Below, in pieces: positions 45,262-54,486 of a DNA stretch of 64,000 nucleotides. The stretch is from Siphonodentalium dalli (Eukaryota > Mollusca > Scaphopoda > Gadilida > Siphonodentaliidae), in assembly GCA_032622095.1 (NCBI GenBank), contig CP136066.1, positions 201,088,978-201,152,977 on the forward strand, in the 5' to 3' direction. Position numbers and translations under genes: made by a program. The notes under the pieces were generated by a model. That model saw only the letters and a program-made list of their open reading frames with translations. It was not told the DNA's origin and searched no databases. Numbering within the stretch: the stretch's first letter is position 1; the number at the start of each line of letters is the position of its first letter.

Positions 45262-46352
45262 TCAGAGCGTCGGTACGAGTGAGTTGTGCGGTCTGTAACC
45301 TTTATTGGAAGCAACCGCCCTCGTGCTGATGCCGGCGAGTGAGACGGTTTTGGATTAGGCTTAGCGCGACGGACAATGGAGCTAATCCCTGACGCCGCGT
45401 TAGCTGCAATACAGAGATCTCAAATTGCGGACACTGTTAGCTGGAGTCTCCAGTCTAACAGGGGCTATTTGACTCTTTGTGTTCAATTCCGGACGGAGGA
45501 TGCTGGTATCCAGAGATCTTCTACCCGGAGCAGGAACGCCAAGACCAGCCGTACCATGAAAGAGGAGCCTCCTAAGAAAAAGACGCCAGCTCGAAGGAGA
45601 AGGGACGCAGCCAGACTGGCAAAATGGAAGAAAAAGAAGGGGGTGACTGTTGATCTGCCGGTCACCCCTCCCCATGTGGTTCAGCCTTCCGGTGCCACTG
45701 CCGGCAGGCCGGAGTTGTCGGAGAGACGCCCAGACGACACGGCCTGCATGGAGACAGGTGACATCAGACCAGCTAGCAGGGACTCCGTATATCGGCCGGA
45801 GGTCCCTGCTGTCGACACAGAGACGAGCGGATACCACCCCGATGTTCCTGCCGCCAGTTTCGACGTGGAGATGGAAACACACCAAGCCATTCCCCACAAG
45901 GGGCGGAATCCACCTTCACCGCCCCTCCGACGCCGAGGTATGAAGAGAGGCCGGCGTCGTCCATCACCAAAGAACAGATGGAAAAAGAAAGAGAAAAAAT
46001 CAAGACAGCGATTGTAACACACCACGCAGCAGGAATGACTTACCATCTCACCAAATACGAATTATTCCTGTTGCGTGATCGCCAGCTCTACTTGCATCAA
46101 GACAAAAATGAAAGAACATCTGGAACAGTAACCGCAAATCCAACACAGACATATGGCAAATTCACACTGGCCTATTCGAAACATCCACGACCACCAGAAA
46201 AAAGAAAATGATCAAAGAATCTCCAAATTGCTATCTTTTTTTCGTTTTTTTCTTATTATTTCTCTAATAAAAGCAAAATCATGAGGGATTAAGGAAAGAG
46301 CCCTTCGGCCCTTTCGACAATCCCGGGGCTAGCTACCCCAAACAACCCAATT
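45262..46352 (+). mobile_element. ORF1-only half-LINE, copy 2
   Basis: A GC-rich leader (about 45262-45375) leads to ORF1 at 45376, then the conserved tail 46262-46352. The tail runs AATAAAAGCAAAATCATGAG, the hairpin GAAAGAGCC-CTTC-GGCCCTTTC, then CCCGGGGCTAGC and a run of ten As. The A-run shows this element ends here, before the ORF2 that follows. The left end is approximate. Confidence 0.6.
45376..46211 (+). pseudogene. ORF1-like basic protein, frameshifted
   Basis: The ATG at 45376 has strong context (GACAATGG) and gives MELIPDAALAAIQRS, then VSWSLQSNRGYL. Next come the basic patch KKKTPARRRRDAARLAKWKK, YHPDVPAASFDVEM and TFTAPPTPRYEERP. A frame change near 45905 is needed to move from the first frame (ending at 46017) to the second (stop 46211), which carries a charged KEQMEKEREKIK segment. 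The C-terminal part differs from copy 1, so the family has at least two C-terminal types. A role as an RNA-binding retrotransposon protein is inferred from charge and context only. Confidence 0.6.
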
Positions 46353-46362
46353 AAAAAAAAAA

Positions 46363-49300
46363 GTAACGTCTACGGTGGTGGGGTCGCTCTCCTCATCCAT
46401 AAAGACCTGAAACACGCCATGCTCAACACCGACGACCTAGACGAAGAAACACTGGCAGTAGAAGTCACCATTCGCAATGCAAAAACTGCCATCGTCGCCA
46501 CATACAACCCACCAAACACAGACCTCAGCAATGCCTCCTTCAAACACTTCACATCAACCCACCGCCACTGCATCTTCATCGGAGACTACAACGCGAAGCA
46601 CACCTACTACGGCTGTAAAGATACCAACAGAAACGGTGACCGAATGTTCAACATCATCGAAGATCTTGATCTACTCGTACTAAACAACATAGACGAACCA
46701 ACACATCACCACGCGGCAACCAACAAATGGGACATCCTAGACCTAGCCATCGCCACTCCATCCATCGCAACTAAAGGAATCGTGTGCTATATTGACGACG
46801 ACGTCTCCAGCGACCACCTACCCGTACACATAAGATCCAGCAATGCCTCAACCGACCGCCACCCGAAAACCCTCCGCCGCAACCTAAATGATCAAAGGAA
46901 CAGCACCATCTATACTGAGAAATCTTGTACGCCCAGTTGATTCTTACGATACCGGTTATAACTTCCGTTTTGAGCACATAAGGTTGCCACCCGATATCTC
47001 GTACAACTATTACGTGAATTCATTTTTGCCATCTGCTATAAGTGAGTGGAACTCTCTGCCTGACACAATACGCAATTGTAATACAATTGATGACTTCAAA
47101 AAATCACTTAACGCAAGCACACGGCGCCCCCAACCTACTACTACCATAATAAGTGTCGCAGATCACATATACTCCACTCTCGCTTAAGATTAAAATGCAG
47201 TAGTTTGAACTCTGACTTATTGAGTAATCACATTAAAACGTCCCCTCTCTGTCATTGTGGCAAAATAGAAACAGCACATCACTTCTTATTGGAATGTCCT
47301 GAATACAATGGCCAAAGGACTGAACTTATATGCGCCATACCGAATGTTATTTTATCAGAACATACTCTTTGTGCGGATCACAGGAACTCAGCCATCGTGA
47401 TAATATTAAAATATTTGACGCGTTCCAAAGATATATTTTGAAAACAAAGCGATTTTCATAAGGATATGATAGGTACACACACTTCGTGAAAAGCATGGAA
47501 TATTACTGCTAAGCGCGAAACTTACCCGCCCCAGATCGTCTGACATCTCACGGCGACGGGCGTAGCAATGACACAAACAATAGTATATGTACAGCATTGT
47601 AACCAATCAGCTGCAACTGAATTACATACTCACTTTACCCAGACAGTCTCATTCTCTCTCTCTCTCTTTCCGTCTTCTTTCACTCTTTCTCTCTCTCTAT
47701 ATATAGATATGTATATATATATATCTTCCTGTCTATCATAACATCATCATTACTATTATTATTATTATTATAATATTTCCATTCCTTCCCGTCTGATCCC
47801 CCTCTACACTTAATGAAGAGTGGGCGCGAAAAAAAAAGGGAGCAAACTTAACAAAAGCCCTTGGGCTTGTTGTTTAATCCCTTTTCCAATCCAACAATCA
47901 TTTATCCTATTCTGTTTTTATTGTCAACACTTTTTCAAATGTATATATGTTATTATGATTGGAATAAAATATGTTTACATTAAATACAGCCGACTGGGAC
48001 AGTTTCCGACAACAATTCACCAACAGCATAGACAACTCACCCATCACATCAACCAGGGACATTGACGCGACATGCCAGCACCTATCCCAAACCCTCGAAT
48101 CAGCCCTAGATACAGCATGCCCGAAACAACAAGTCAACCCCACAGCATGGCGAGTCTCCCCCGAAACTCTGAAAATGATCCGACTTAAACGCAAGATAAG
48201 AAGACTCCAGCAGAAAAACCAAACGACATGTACTACCGAAATCTTTACAACAACATGAACAGACAAGTCAAAGCGGCAGTCAAAAAAGAAAAACAAGCAT
48301 CCTGGCAGCGGTCGACAACCGAACTCGGCGATAAAAGAATGAACAGAAACTTCTGAAGTACCTTCAAATCCCTTACCGGCACAGGAAAAAACAACAACAG
48401 CACAGAACAACCCCTAAAAAAACCGATGGCAGCCTAACCTCAGGAGACAAAGAAAAAGCAGAAGCCTTCGCCGACAAACTGCAAAAAATCCACAACACCC
48501 ACCAAGGCCCAGTCTACGACGACGCCTTCAAAGCAACTGTAGAAAACAACATCAAAGACAACCCCGACCTCTTCAAACCACTTCCAAGTACCACCAACGA
48601 CCACGATGACGTCTTCCCCGTAGCACCTCCAATTACACAGGACGAAATCGCATCTAACCTAAAGAAGGGAAAGGGCAACTCAGCACCAGGCAACGACAAC
48701 ATCACATACTCCATCCTACGACAAGCCCCTCCAGCCTTCTTCGCCAGACTACTCCTTCTATTCAACGCCTGCCTGACCATTGGATACTTCCCCACAGCAT
48801 GGAAAACCGCCGTCGGAATTATGATACCCAAGCCAGACAAAGACCGCGCCATTCCTAACAACTATCGACCCGTCAGCCTCCTCCAATGTACCGGTAAACT
48901 ATTCGAAAGAATTATCAGCAGCCGACTACGAGATCACCTTGAATCCTCCAACGTCTTCAACCCGTGGCAGCGTGGCTACCGACAAGGCAACGAAGGCATG
49001 GAACACATCGTTCGACTTGCTGAAGACGCCCGACTATCCCTTGGAAAAAAACTGGTTAACAGCTGCAGTGTTCATCGACGTTGAGAAGGCCTTCGATTCC
49101 GTATGGCACGACGCCCTTAGATACAAGTTCAACCAGCTCAATATCGCCCGCAAATACACACGACTAGTATCATCTTTCCTACAAGATCGACAACTCAGCG
49201 TCCGCATCAACAACGACACATCCAGTTCAGTCTTCCTACGCGCCGGAACGCCACAAGGATCTGTACTCAGCCCGCTCCTCTTCCTGATATACGCCAATGA

Positions 49301-49957
49301 CATACCCATCAACCCAAGAAACAACGTAGAAATCTCACAATTCGCCGACGACCTAGGACTCTGGACTACACATAAAAACCCCAGGATCCTACAAAAACGA
49401 CTACAAAAGACCCTCGACGACTTATCAACATGGTGCTCCAGATGGAGAATAAAACTCAACGCCAAGAAAACCCAACTCATAATATTCCACCAGAGAAAAA
49501 CAACACAGACTATCAACATCAAAATAGACAACGAAACCGTCCAACCACCCAACCAAGCCATCCTATTAGGAATCACCCTTGACCAACGAATGACATTCGC
49601 CACACCAACAGCCAGACCATCATCAACCCCTTCAAACTATACGTCCGCCCAGTAATGGAGTATGGCGCACCCATCATCGTAGCAGCCTCCAACAGCTCAA
49701 TCGATACCCTGCAGAAAGTCCAAAACAAAGCTATCCGCATCGCTCTACATCAGCCAATCTTCACACCATACCAAGCCCTCCACGACGCAGCAGACATACC
49801 TACGATGAAACAACGACTAACCGACCTCAGAAACCAGACCCTCGCCAGAATTGACAACGGCCCACTCATCCAAGAACTCCATCTGCGAAACCAGCTGCTC
49901 TCCACCAAAAATACCAAGTCCATCCTAGAAATCGACAACACCAACAGACCCATCTAG
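46363..49957 (+). pseudogene. Jockey-like ORF2: endonuclease and reverse transcriptase
   Basis: The endonuclease part (46363-46884) has YGGGVALLIHKDL, FIGDYNAKHTYYGCKD, LDLAIAT and SSDHLPVHI, the metal-binding and catalytic signatures of APE-type nucleases. After the insertion the frame resumes with LNTADWDSFRQQF (47982). The reverse transcriptase follows: NSAPGNDNITYSIL, IPKPDKDR...NNYRPVSLL, AVFIDVEKAFDSVWHDAL, AGTPQGSVLSPLLFLIY and the catalytic FADD in QFADDLGLW (about 49341-49352). Frame changes occur near 48230, 49060 and 49610, with a TGA near 48355. The N-terminal ~90 residues are absent. The motif spacing fits the Jockey clade. Confidence 0.9.
46890..47980 (+). mobile_element. LINE 3' end nested in ORF2
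   Basis: It interrupts the host ORF2 between RRNLN and TADWD and is bounded by TAAAT on both sides (46885-46889 and 47981-47985). It contains FLPSAISEWNSLPDTIRN, and, one frame over, LCHCGKIETAHHFLLECPEY, a typical LINE C-terminal end. A CT-rich tract, AAGCCCTTGGGCTTGTTGT and AATAAAATATGTTTACAT follow. The 3' UTR pattern matches the 2A-bearing LINE at 58583-60442. Confidence 0.85.
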
Positions 49958-50249
49958 ATCCCAAACAACCGTCAACCAAGCCAAATCACCAGCCAACCAA
50001 TAACCTCACCAGCCCAACGCAATACAGCCTCCAACCACTCCAGCACTTCGCCAGCCACACCACCACCCAAGATGCACCAGCCTTAAAGCCAGCCAACCAA
50101 CAGCCACACCAACCAGACATCCAGCCTAAACCCAAGCCTCACATCAGCCACATCCCAACAGCCTCGACTCCTCCACCACGCTTTCACAGCTTTGCCTCCA
50201 AATACAACAGCCTCAACAATCGATTTCCATCGAAAATATCAAGAAAGGG

Positions 50250-50639
50250 TGAAGGGAATTGCACAATGCGTTCCGACCATCCTACCCGGCCTTCGGCCGG
50301 AAACGACTCAACGACAAAATTTCCACCACGGACACCGGAATTCCATCTTATCCCGGTGTCCCCCAGCTCCTCCACCACCAACAACAACTACTTCGAAGAT
50401 GAGGATGAAAAAGAACAACAGAGAGCCATGCAGCAAAGAATATCTGAGCAACAAGAAAGAATTGACAAGACTTTAGCAGAGTCCAGCAGAGTGCTCCGAG
50501 AGTCTGATAGAGTGATCCGAATGACCAGCAGCAAAGACCAAGAACGGAAGGACAAACCAACATCAACATCAGCATCACTATCCTCAACAGAAAAGCCACC
50601 TAAAAAGAAGCACAAAAAGAAATGAATATTTGATTAATA
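50250..50639 (+). pseudogene. ORF1 C-terminal part of a half-LINE, copy 3 (left piece)
   Basis: The frame at 50266-50625 has FPPRTPEFHLIPVSP, an EKEQQRAMQQRISEQQERID charged helix, AESSRVLRESDRVIR and the lysine end KPPKKKHKKK. It is nearly the same as copy 1 (32548-32800). Right after the stop, TTGATTAATA is split by the LTR element; the rest resumes at 55379. The N-terminal half, including the basic patch, is absent. Confidence 0.7.
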
Positions 50640-50773
50640 TGTGGTAATGTTGGGTGATTTCACCCACTTGTTAACAGGTCTTTCGTGTAAGGTGTCTTTT
50701 CACTAAAGGCCCATTAATGGTGAGTTAGTCACCACTTCAACTTTGGACTGATCCAATGTGGTTCTGATTCGTC

Positions 50774-50840
50774 GATTTGAGCGGTGACCTCCGATTGGTC
50801 GGCCAATACGATCTCCCGATCCGCTCAAATCGTATAAAAA
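50774..50840 (+). promoter_or_regulatory. LTR core promoter with CCAAT and TATA boxes
   Basis: TATAAAAA lies at 50833-50840. About 30 bases upstream, ATTGG (50794-50798) and CCAAT (50803-50807) face each other within an imperfect palindrome whose arms are GATTTGAGCGG (50774-50784) and CCGCTCAAATC (50821-50831). The same block occurs in the 3' LTR. This is a plausible RNA polymerase II start region. Confidence 0.65.
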
Positions 50841-50984
50841 GGCCACTGTTTCTTGCAACATTCGTTCAGTCAGAATTATCCCGAGTATGGTCACCATCTC
50901 TTACTAATAGCTCTGACTACCCAGCCAAAGGCAACAGTTTTGGGGGACATTATAATTACCACGAACTTGGGGAACATTTTATAC

Positions 50985-51252
50985 ACCGGAAGTTGTATTC
51001 TCCGGCTGTTTACACTGTCCGCTAATGCATATTACCGGAAGTTGTATTCTCCGGCTGTTTACACTGTCTGCTAATACATATTTACCGGAAGTAGATTTCT
51101 CCGTCCACTTTCTGTACCGGAAGTGGCGTATTCTGACAGTTTACCCGGTTCTCTCATATATATGACCGGAAGTAGGTTATTTTGGACACTTTCTGTACCG
51201 GAAGTGACGTTTTCTGACAGTTTACCCGGTTCTCTCATATATGACTGGAAGT
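50985..51252 (+). promoter_or_regulatory. ETS-like ACCGGAAGT cluster
   Basis: ACCGGAAGT occurs at 50985-50993, 51034-51042, 51084-51092, 51116-51124, 51165-51173 and 51197-51205, with ACTGGAAGT at 51244-51252. ACCGGAAGT is the classic consensus for ETS-family transcription factors. The sites are embedded in two kinds of degenerate ~50-80-bp repeats. The 3' LTR has the same set. Confidence 0.7.
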
Positions 51253-51521
51253 AGGTTATTAGGACATTTATTGTACTAGAAGTTGAGAATATATATATAG
51301 AACCAGTAATTGTATTTGAACTTGTCAAACATATCAAACTTAGATATTCAACATATAGCCATATAGATGATATTGATTAATACACTCATGATTACCTCAC
51401 TATTCTATTCTATTAAACTGGCCCGGGGAGTGTGGAAACAATAAGACCTGGGAACCTGCGCCCACTAAGTAGTGTCCACAGCCCCTCCCCGCTTATGGGA
51501 ACCCCCAGTTGACTACATTTA

Positions 51522-51539
51522 TGGTGCCGTGAGCAGGAT
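51522..51539 (+). promoter_or_regulatory. Primer-binding site
   Basis: TGGTGCCGTGAGCAGGAT starts four bases after the 5' LTR and has the expected TGG. The tRNA is not assigned. Confidence 0.75.
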
Positions 51540-51679
51540 TATTCTTGTCACAATTTAGGACGTCATATATATTCCCATTTTCAATATTTATCTTATGTTA
51601 AAGTAATATTCAAATTTCAAGTTTGAATTTTGCAAAAATTATATATTTTTGAATAACTGTTTCCCCAAAAGGTTGAGCT

Positions 51680-54214
51680 ATGGCTGGGAAATATTCCACA
51701 GGGTGGGATAGGACTGAACCCCGGGGTTTGTATGACCCCTTAGTCGGGTCTGATGAGGAGTCAGAAAATACTGACAGGTATATTGCTACACTGTTACACT
51801 CAATGGGTATCAATCCAAGGATTGTATCAAATGATAGTGGTGTAGACACTTCCATAATGAGTCATAATAGGCTGGGTAGCTCTCTTCCAGATGGGTATAC
51901 CTTACAAATTACCACTTCGGGTTGGGGTGGACCGACTGTAACCTCGTGTGTGACCTCTGTTGCCTCTACTCCAATTTCAACATTTAAGACTTCTCCAAGT
52001 CAAAGTTTCAATGGGAGTAAATGTTCTTTTACCCATTGTGTAGCGGAAACCCCAGCATACAGTAAGTCAGTTTCAGGGTATGTAAATGGCACTCTTGGTA
52101 TTGCAACAGGGCAGTCGGCAATACATAGCCAAGACTTATTTTCTCAATATTTACACATGCGGGATAGGGGTCCCAATCACACACTATATAATTCTTCCAC
52201 AAATGAATCTGTTCACAAACCAGTTTTTTCTGAGCAATTATCATCTTCTAATAAATTTGTTAAACCAATAGTGAATCCTGAAACTTTTGATGATAAGAAA
52301 TGGGACATTAATGACTACATGACTCATTTTGAAATTATTGCTAAGCTAAATGGTTGGAAGGGACCAGAAATGGCATACCATTTGTTGATAAATTTGCGAG
52401 GGAATTCACAGACCATCCTGGGTAATCTAACTCCGGAGCAAACTTACAACTATCAAATACTTAAAGAAATTTTGACACGCCGGTATAGCCCATCTCAACA
52501 GTTGTCAACACATCGGTCGAATTTCCGTCAATGCACAAGGAAAGTAGGCCAATCTGTAGTCGAATATGGTTATGAATTGACAACCTTGGCTCGAAAAGCT
52601 CACCCTGGCTTAACCCACTCTAATGTTGAGCCCTTCTTGGTTGAGCAGTTCATTTGGGGTTTGAGACATTCCGAATTGAAGAAACATGTTCAATATGGAC
52701 ACACAGTAACACTTAATCATGCTATTGCCTTGTCATCCGAATTTGAATCTATTGTGGGCCCGTTAGACAACCCCATGCTACCTCCAGATAGTGGTAACAA
52801 TGCGGAACACCAGCTCCTTGATAGGATCTCAACTCTTGAACATCAGCTGGGAGGTCAAAGTCAACATCGATGTCCTACTTCTCCGAGGCGACAGGTCACG
52901 TGCTATTATTGCAATAAAGTAGGTCACGTGGAGGCTCGGTGCCGACGAAAGATGGCAGATCAGCAGTCGGGTTTTGTAAATTCAGCACTTTGTTATGAGA
53001 CGAGGAGTCCTCAGTCTGATAGAAAACGTTTTGCTAGTTCTGATATTGTACCAACGTGTTCAACACAGGCTTCTAAGACATGTTTATTTTGTCGTGCAGT
53101 GGTAACTGGTGTTTGTTGTACGTTTCTGGTTGACACTGGCTCACCCGTTTCTATTTTAAATAAAAGTTTTTATGATCAATTATGTCTGCCGAGTGATACA
53201 TTGGACTTCTCTGATATTAAGCTTTCCACTGCAGCTGGACAAGACTTGAATGTACATGGATCAGTTTCGTTGGAAGTCGGTTTTCCAGCTCTTGTAGTAC
53301 AGCAAGACTTTGTGGTAGCTGACGTCAAAAATTTCAGTGGCATACTTGGTTTATATTTCCTCAAAGAGAATCATGGAATCTTAAATGTTTGTAATAAAAC
53401 ATTGACTGTTAACGATGGTGAAATAAGGCTTTTCCATAGGCGCTCTTGTTCGACTGCGTGCATTAATGTTCATGAAACAGATACTTATTCGGTTGGTACA
53501 GATAATTCACTGGCTCGAATTGGGTGCGACGAGAATGTAGGGCATCTTGTTGGGTATACATGTTCAGATGGACAGGACGTCGGCCACCTTCAAAAACCGA
53601 AGAGCTCACAGGACACTGGTGCCTTAATGGTGTCCAACCCTCCTGATGAGTTGGTCTCGAAGCGATTGATACCATCCATACCATCTGCCGCTGCTGGTCG
53701 TAATTTTTCGGTAGGAGTTGTCTGCTTTAATTTTCCATACACACTCGATTCGGGCAGTGATAGTCGCGATAGTGGTCATGGTGACGATGAATGTCTCGGT
53801 GTTAAAAATGATATCATGGTTCATGAGGGTCATAAGCAAAGTGATAGTCGCGATAGTGATTACGGTGATGATGATGGTCTCGGAGTCAACAGTGATATTA
53901 TGGTTCATGAGGGTCTCAAGCAATGTGATAGTCTGGTGCCACGAGTAAAACGATTGGTTACGACACAATCTTTGGCGGAAGAGTATTTTTGTTGTGAAAC
54001 CTTTGATGCAGGCAATATTAAACTATCTACGTCCATCGTTATGGATACTTGGTTTGTTGGACAGTCGAAAATACAACGCGAGGATGGCGAAATTGCATAC
54101 TTGATCACGGACTCTACCCAGTTATCAAGCGAGCATCTGCTCGATCATTACTTCTGGCCGGGAGATGGAAAGGTGTCTAAGCTGGGAAGGTGTCTAAGGT
54201 GGGAAGGTGTCTAA
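51680..54214 (+). CDS. Gag-protease polyprotein, 844 residues, intact
   Basis: Gag assembles the particle and the protease matures it. The start is the first ATG after the leader. Residues about 198-350 read as a Ty3-type capsid domain (ETFDDKKWDINDYMTHFEII, LKEILTRRYSPSQQLS, FIWGLRHSELK). A zinc knuckle follows at C408, C411, H416 and C421 (CYYCNKVGHVEARC). The protease has FLVDTGSPVSI with the catalytic aspartate at about residue 485. The rest is serine/aspartate-rich, with an imperfect 27-residue tandem duplication (DSRDSGHGDDE / DSRDSDYGDDD). The frame ends within a 16-17-bp repeat (KVSKLGRCLRWEGV), where a stop arises. No polymerase follows. An intact 844-codon frame suggests recent selection or youth. 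Confidence 0.92.
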   Translation: MAGKYSTGWDRTEPRGLYDPLVGSDEESENTDRYIATLLHSMGINPRIVSNDSGVDTSIMSHNRLGSSLPDGYTLQITTSGWGGPTVTSCVTSVASTPISTFKTSPSQSFNGSKCSFTHCVAETPAYSKSVSGYVNGTLGIATGQSAIHSQDLFSQYLHMRDRGPNHTLYNSSTNESVHKPVFSEQLSSSNKFVKPIVNPETFDDKKWDINDYMTHFEIIAKLNGWKGPEMAYHLLINLRGNSQTILGNLTPEQTYNYQILKEILTRRYSPSQQLSTHRSNFRQCTRKVGQSVVEYGYELTTLARKAHPGLTHSNVEPFLVEQFIWGLRHSELKKHVQYGHTVTLNHAIALSSEFESIVGPLDNPMLPPDSGNNAEHQLLDRISTLEHQLGGQSQHRCPTSPRRQVTCYYCNKVGHVEARCRRKMADQQSGFVNSALCYETRSPQSDRKRFASSDIVPTCSTQASKTCLFCRAVVTGVCCTFLVDTGSPVSILNKSFYDQLCLPSDTLDFSDIKLSTAAGQDLNVHGSVSLEVGFPALVVQQDFVVADVKNFSGILGLYFLKENHGILNVCNKTLTVNDGEIRLFHRRSCSTACINVHETDTYSVGTDNSLARIGCDENVGHLVGYTCSDGQDVGHLQKPKSSQDTGALMVSNPPDELVSKRLIPSIPSAAAGRNFSVGVVCFNFPYTLDSGSDSRDSGHGDDECLGVKNDIMVHEGHKQSDSRDSDYGDDDGLGVNSDIMVHEGLKQCDSLVPRVKRLVTTQSLAEEYFCCETFDAGNIKLSTSIVMDTWFVGQSKIQREDGEIAYLITDSTQLSSEHLLDHYFWPGDGKVSKLGRCLRWEGV

Positions 54215-54270
54215 GCTGGGAAAGGTGTCTAAGCTTGGAAGGTGTCTAAGCTGGGAAGGTGTCTAAGCTG
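54167..54270 (+). repeat. 16-17-bp tandem repeat, six units
   Basis: GGAAGGTGTCTAAGCTG-type units repeat six times at the end of the Gag-protease frame. The stop codon (TAA in GTCTAAG) lies in one of the units. Confidence 0.85.
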
Positions 54271-54473
54271 TACATGGAAGGAAACTGGAATCGCACCATT
54301 TAGACTATTGTTCGAGAATCAGCAGTGAATTCGAGTGACTGTTATAGTCTGTTTCAAAACGTGACAACGGATAACGATATCGTGAATTCATTATCCTCAT
54401 CCTGTGCATCAAGAACAGAACATTTCTAACTTTGTATGGACCTTTTTTTCACAATGTATACATTGTGATTTTT
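54271..54473 (+). other. 3' noncoding region of the Gag-protease element
   Basis: About 200 bp with a perfect 18-bp palindrome, CACAATGTATACATTGTG (54450-54467), seven bases before the polypurine tract. Confidence 0.6.
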
Positions 54474-54486
54474 AAGGAGGGAGGAG
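54474..54486 (+). promoter_or_regulatory. Polypurine tract
   Basis: AAGGAGGGAGGAG abuts the 3' LTR. Confidence 0.85.

Larger units (their letters stand above)
46353..50240 (+). mobile_element. 5'-truncated Jockey-like LINE with ORF2
   Basis: It starts inside the endonuclease directly after the A-run of the half-LINE and continues through reverse transcriptase to about 49957. A C-rich, CCAACCAGCC-like segment without stops of note follows. It is split by a second LINE fragment at 46890-47980. The 3' boundary is unclear, because sequence from about 50250 matches the ORF1 C-terminus of the half-LINE family. Confidence 0.75.
50640..51517 (+). repeat. 5' LTR of the Gag-protease element
   Basis: 878 bp, TGTGGTAATG...TTGACTACA. 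It contains a promoter-like region (50774-50840) and seven ETS-like ACCGGAAGT/ACTGGAAGT words (50985-51252). Confidence 0.92.

Noticed and set aside
48514..49603. Minus-strand frames of 115 and 189 codons over the Jockey-like ORF2
   Set aside because: Antisense to a clear reverse transcriptase.
53624..53968. Minus-strand ITVDSETIIITVITIATIT-type frame
   Set aside because: Antisense to the acidic duplication of the Gag-protease frame.
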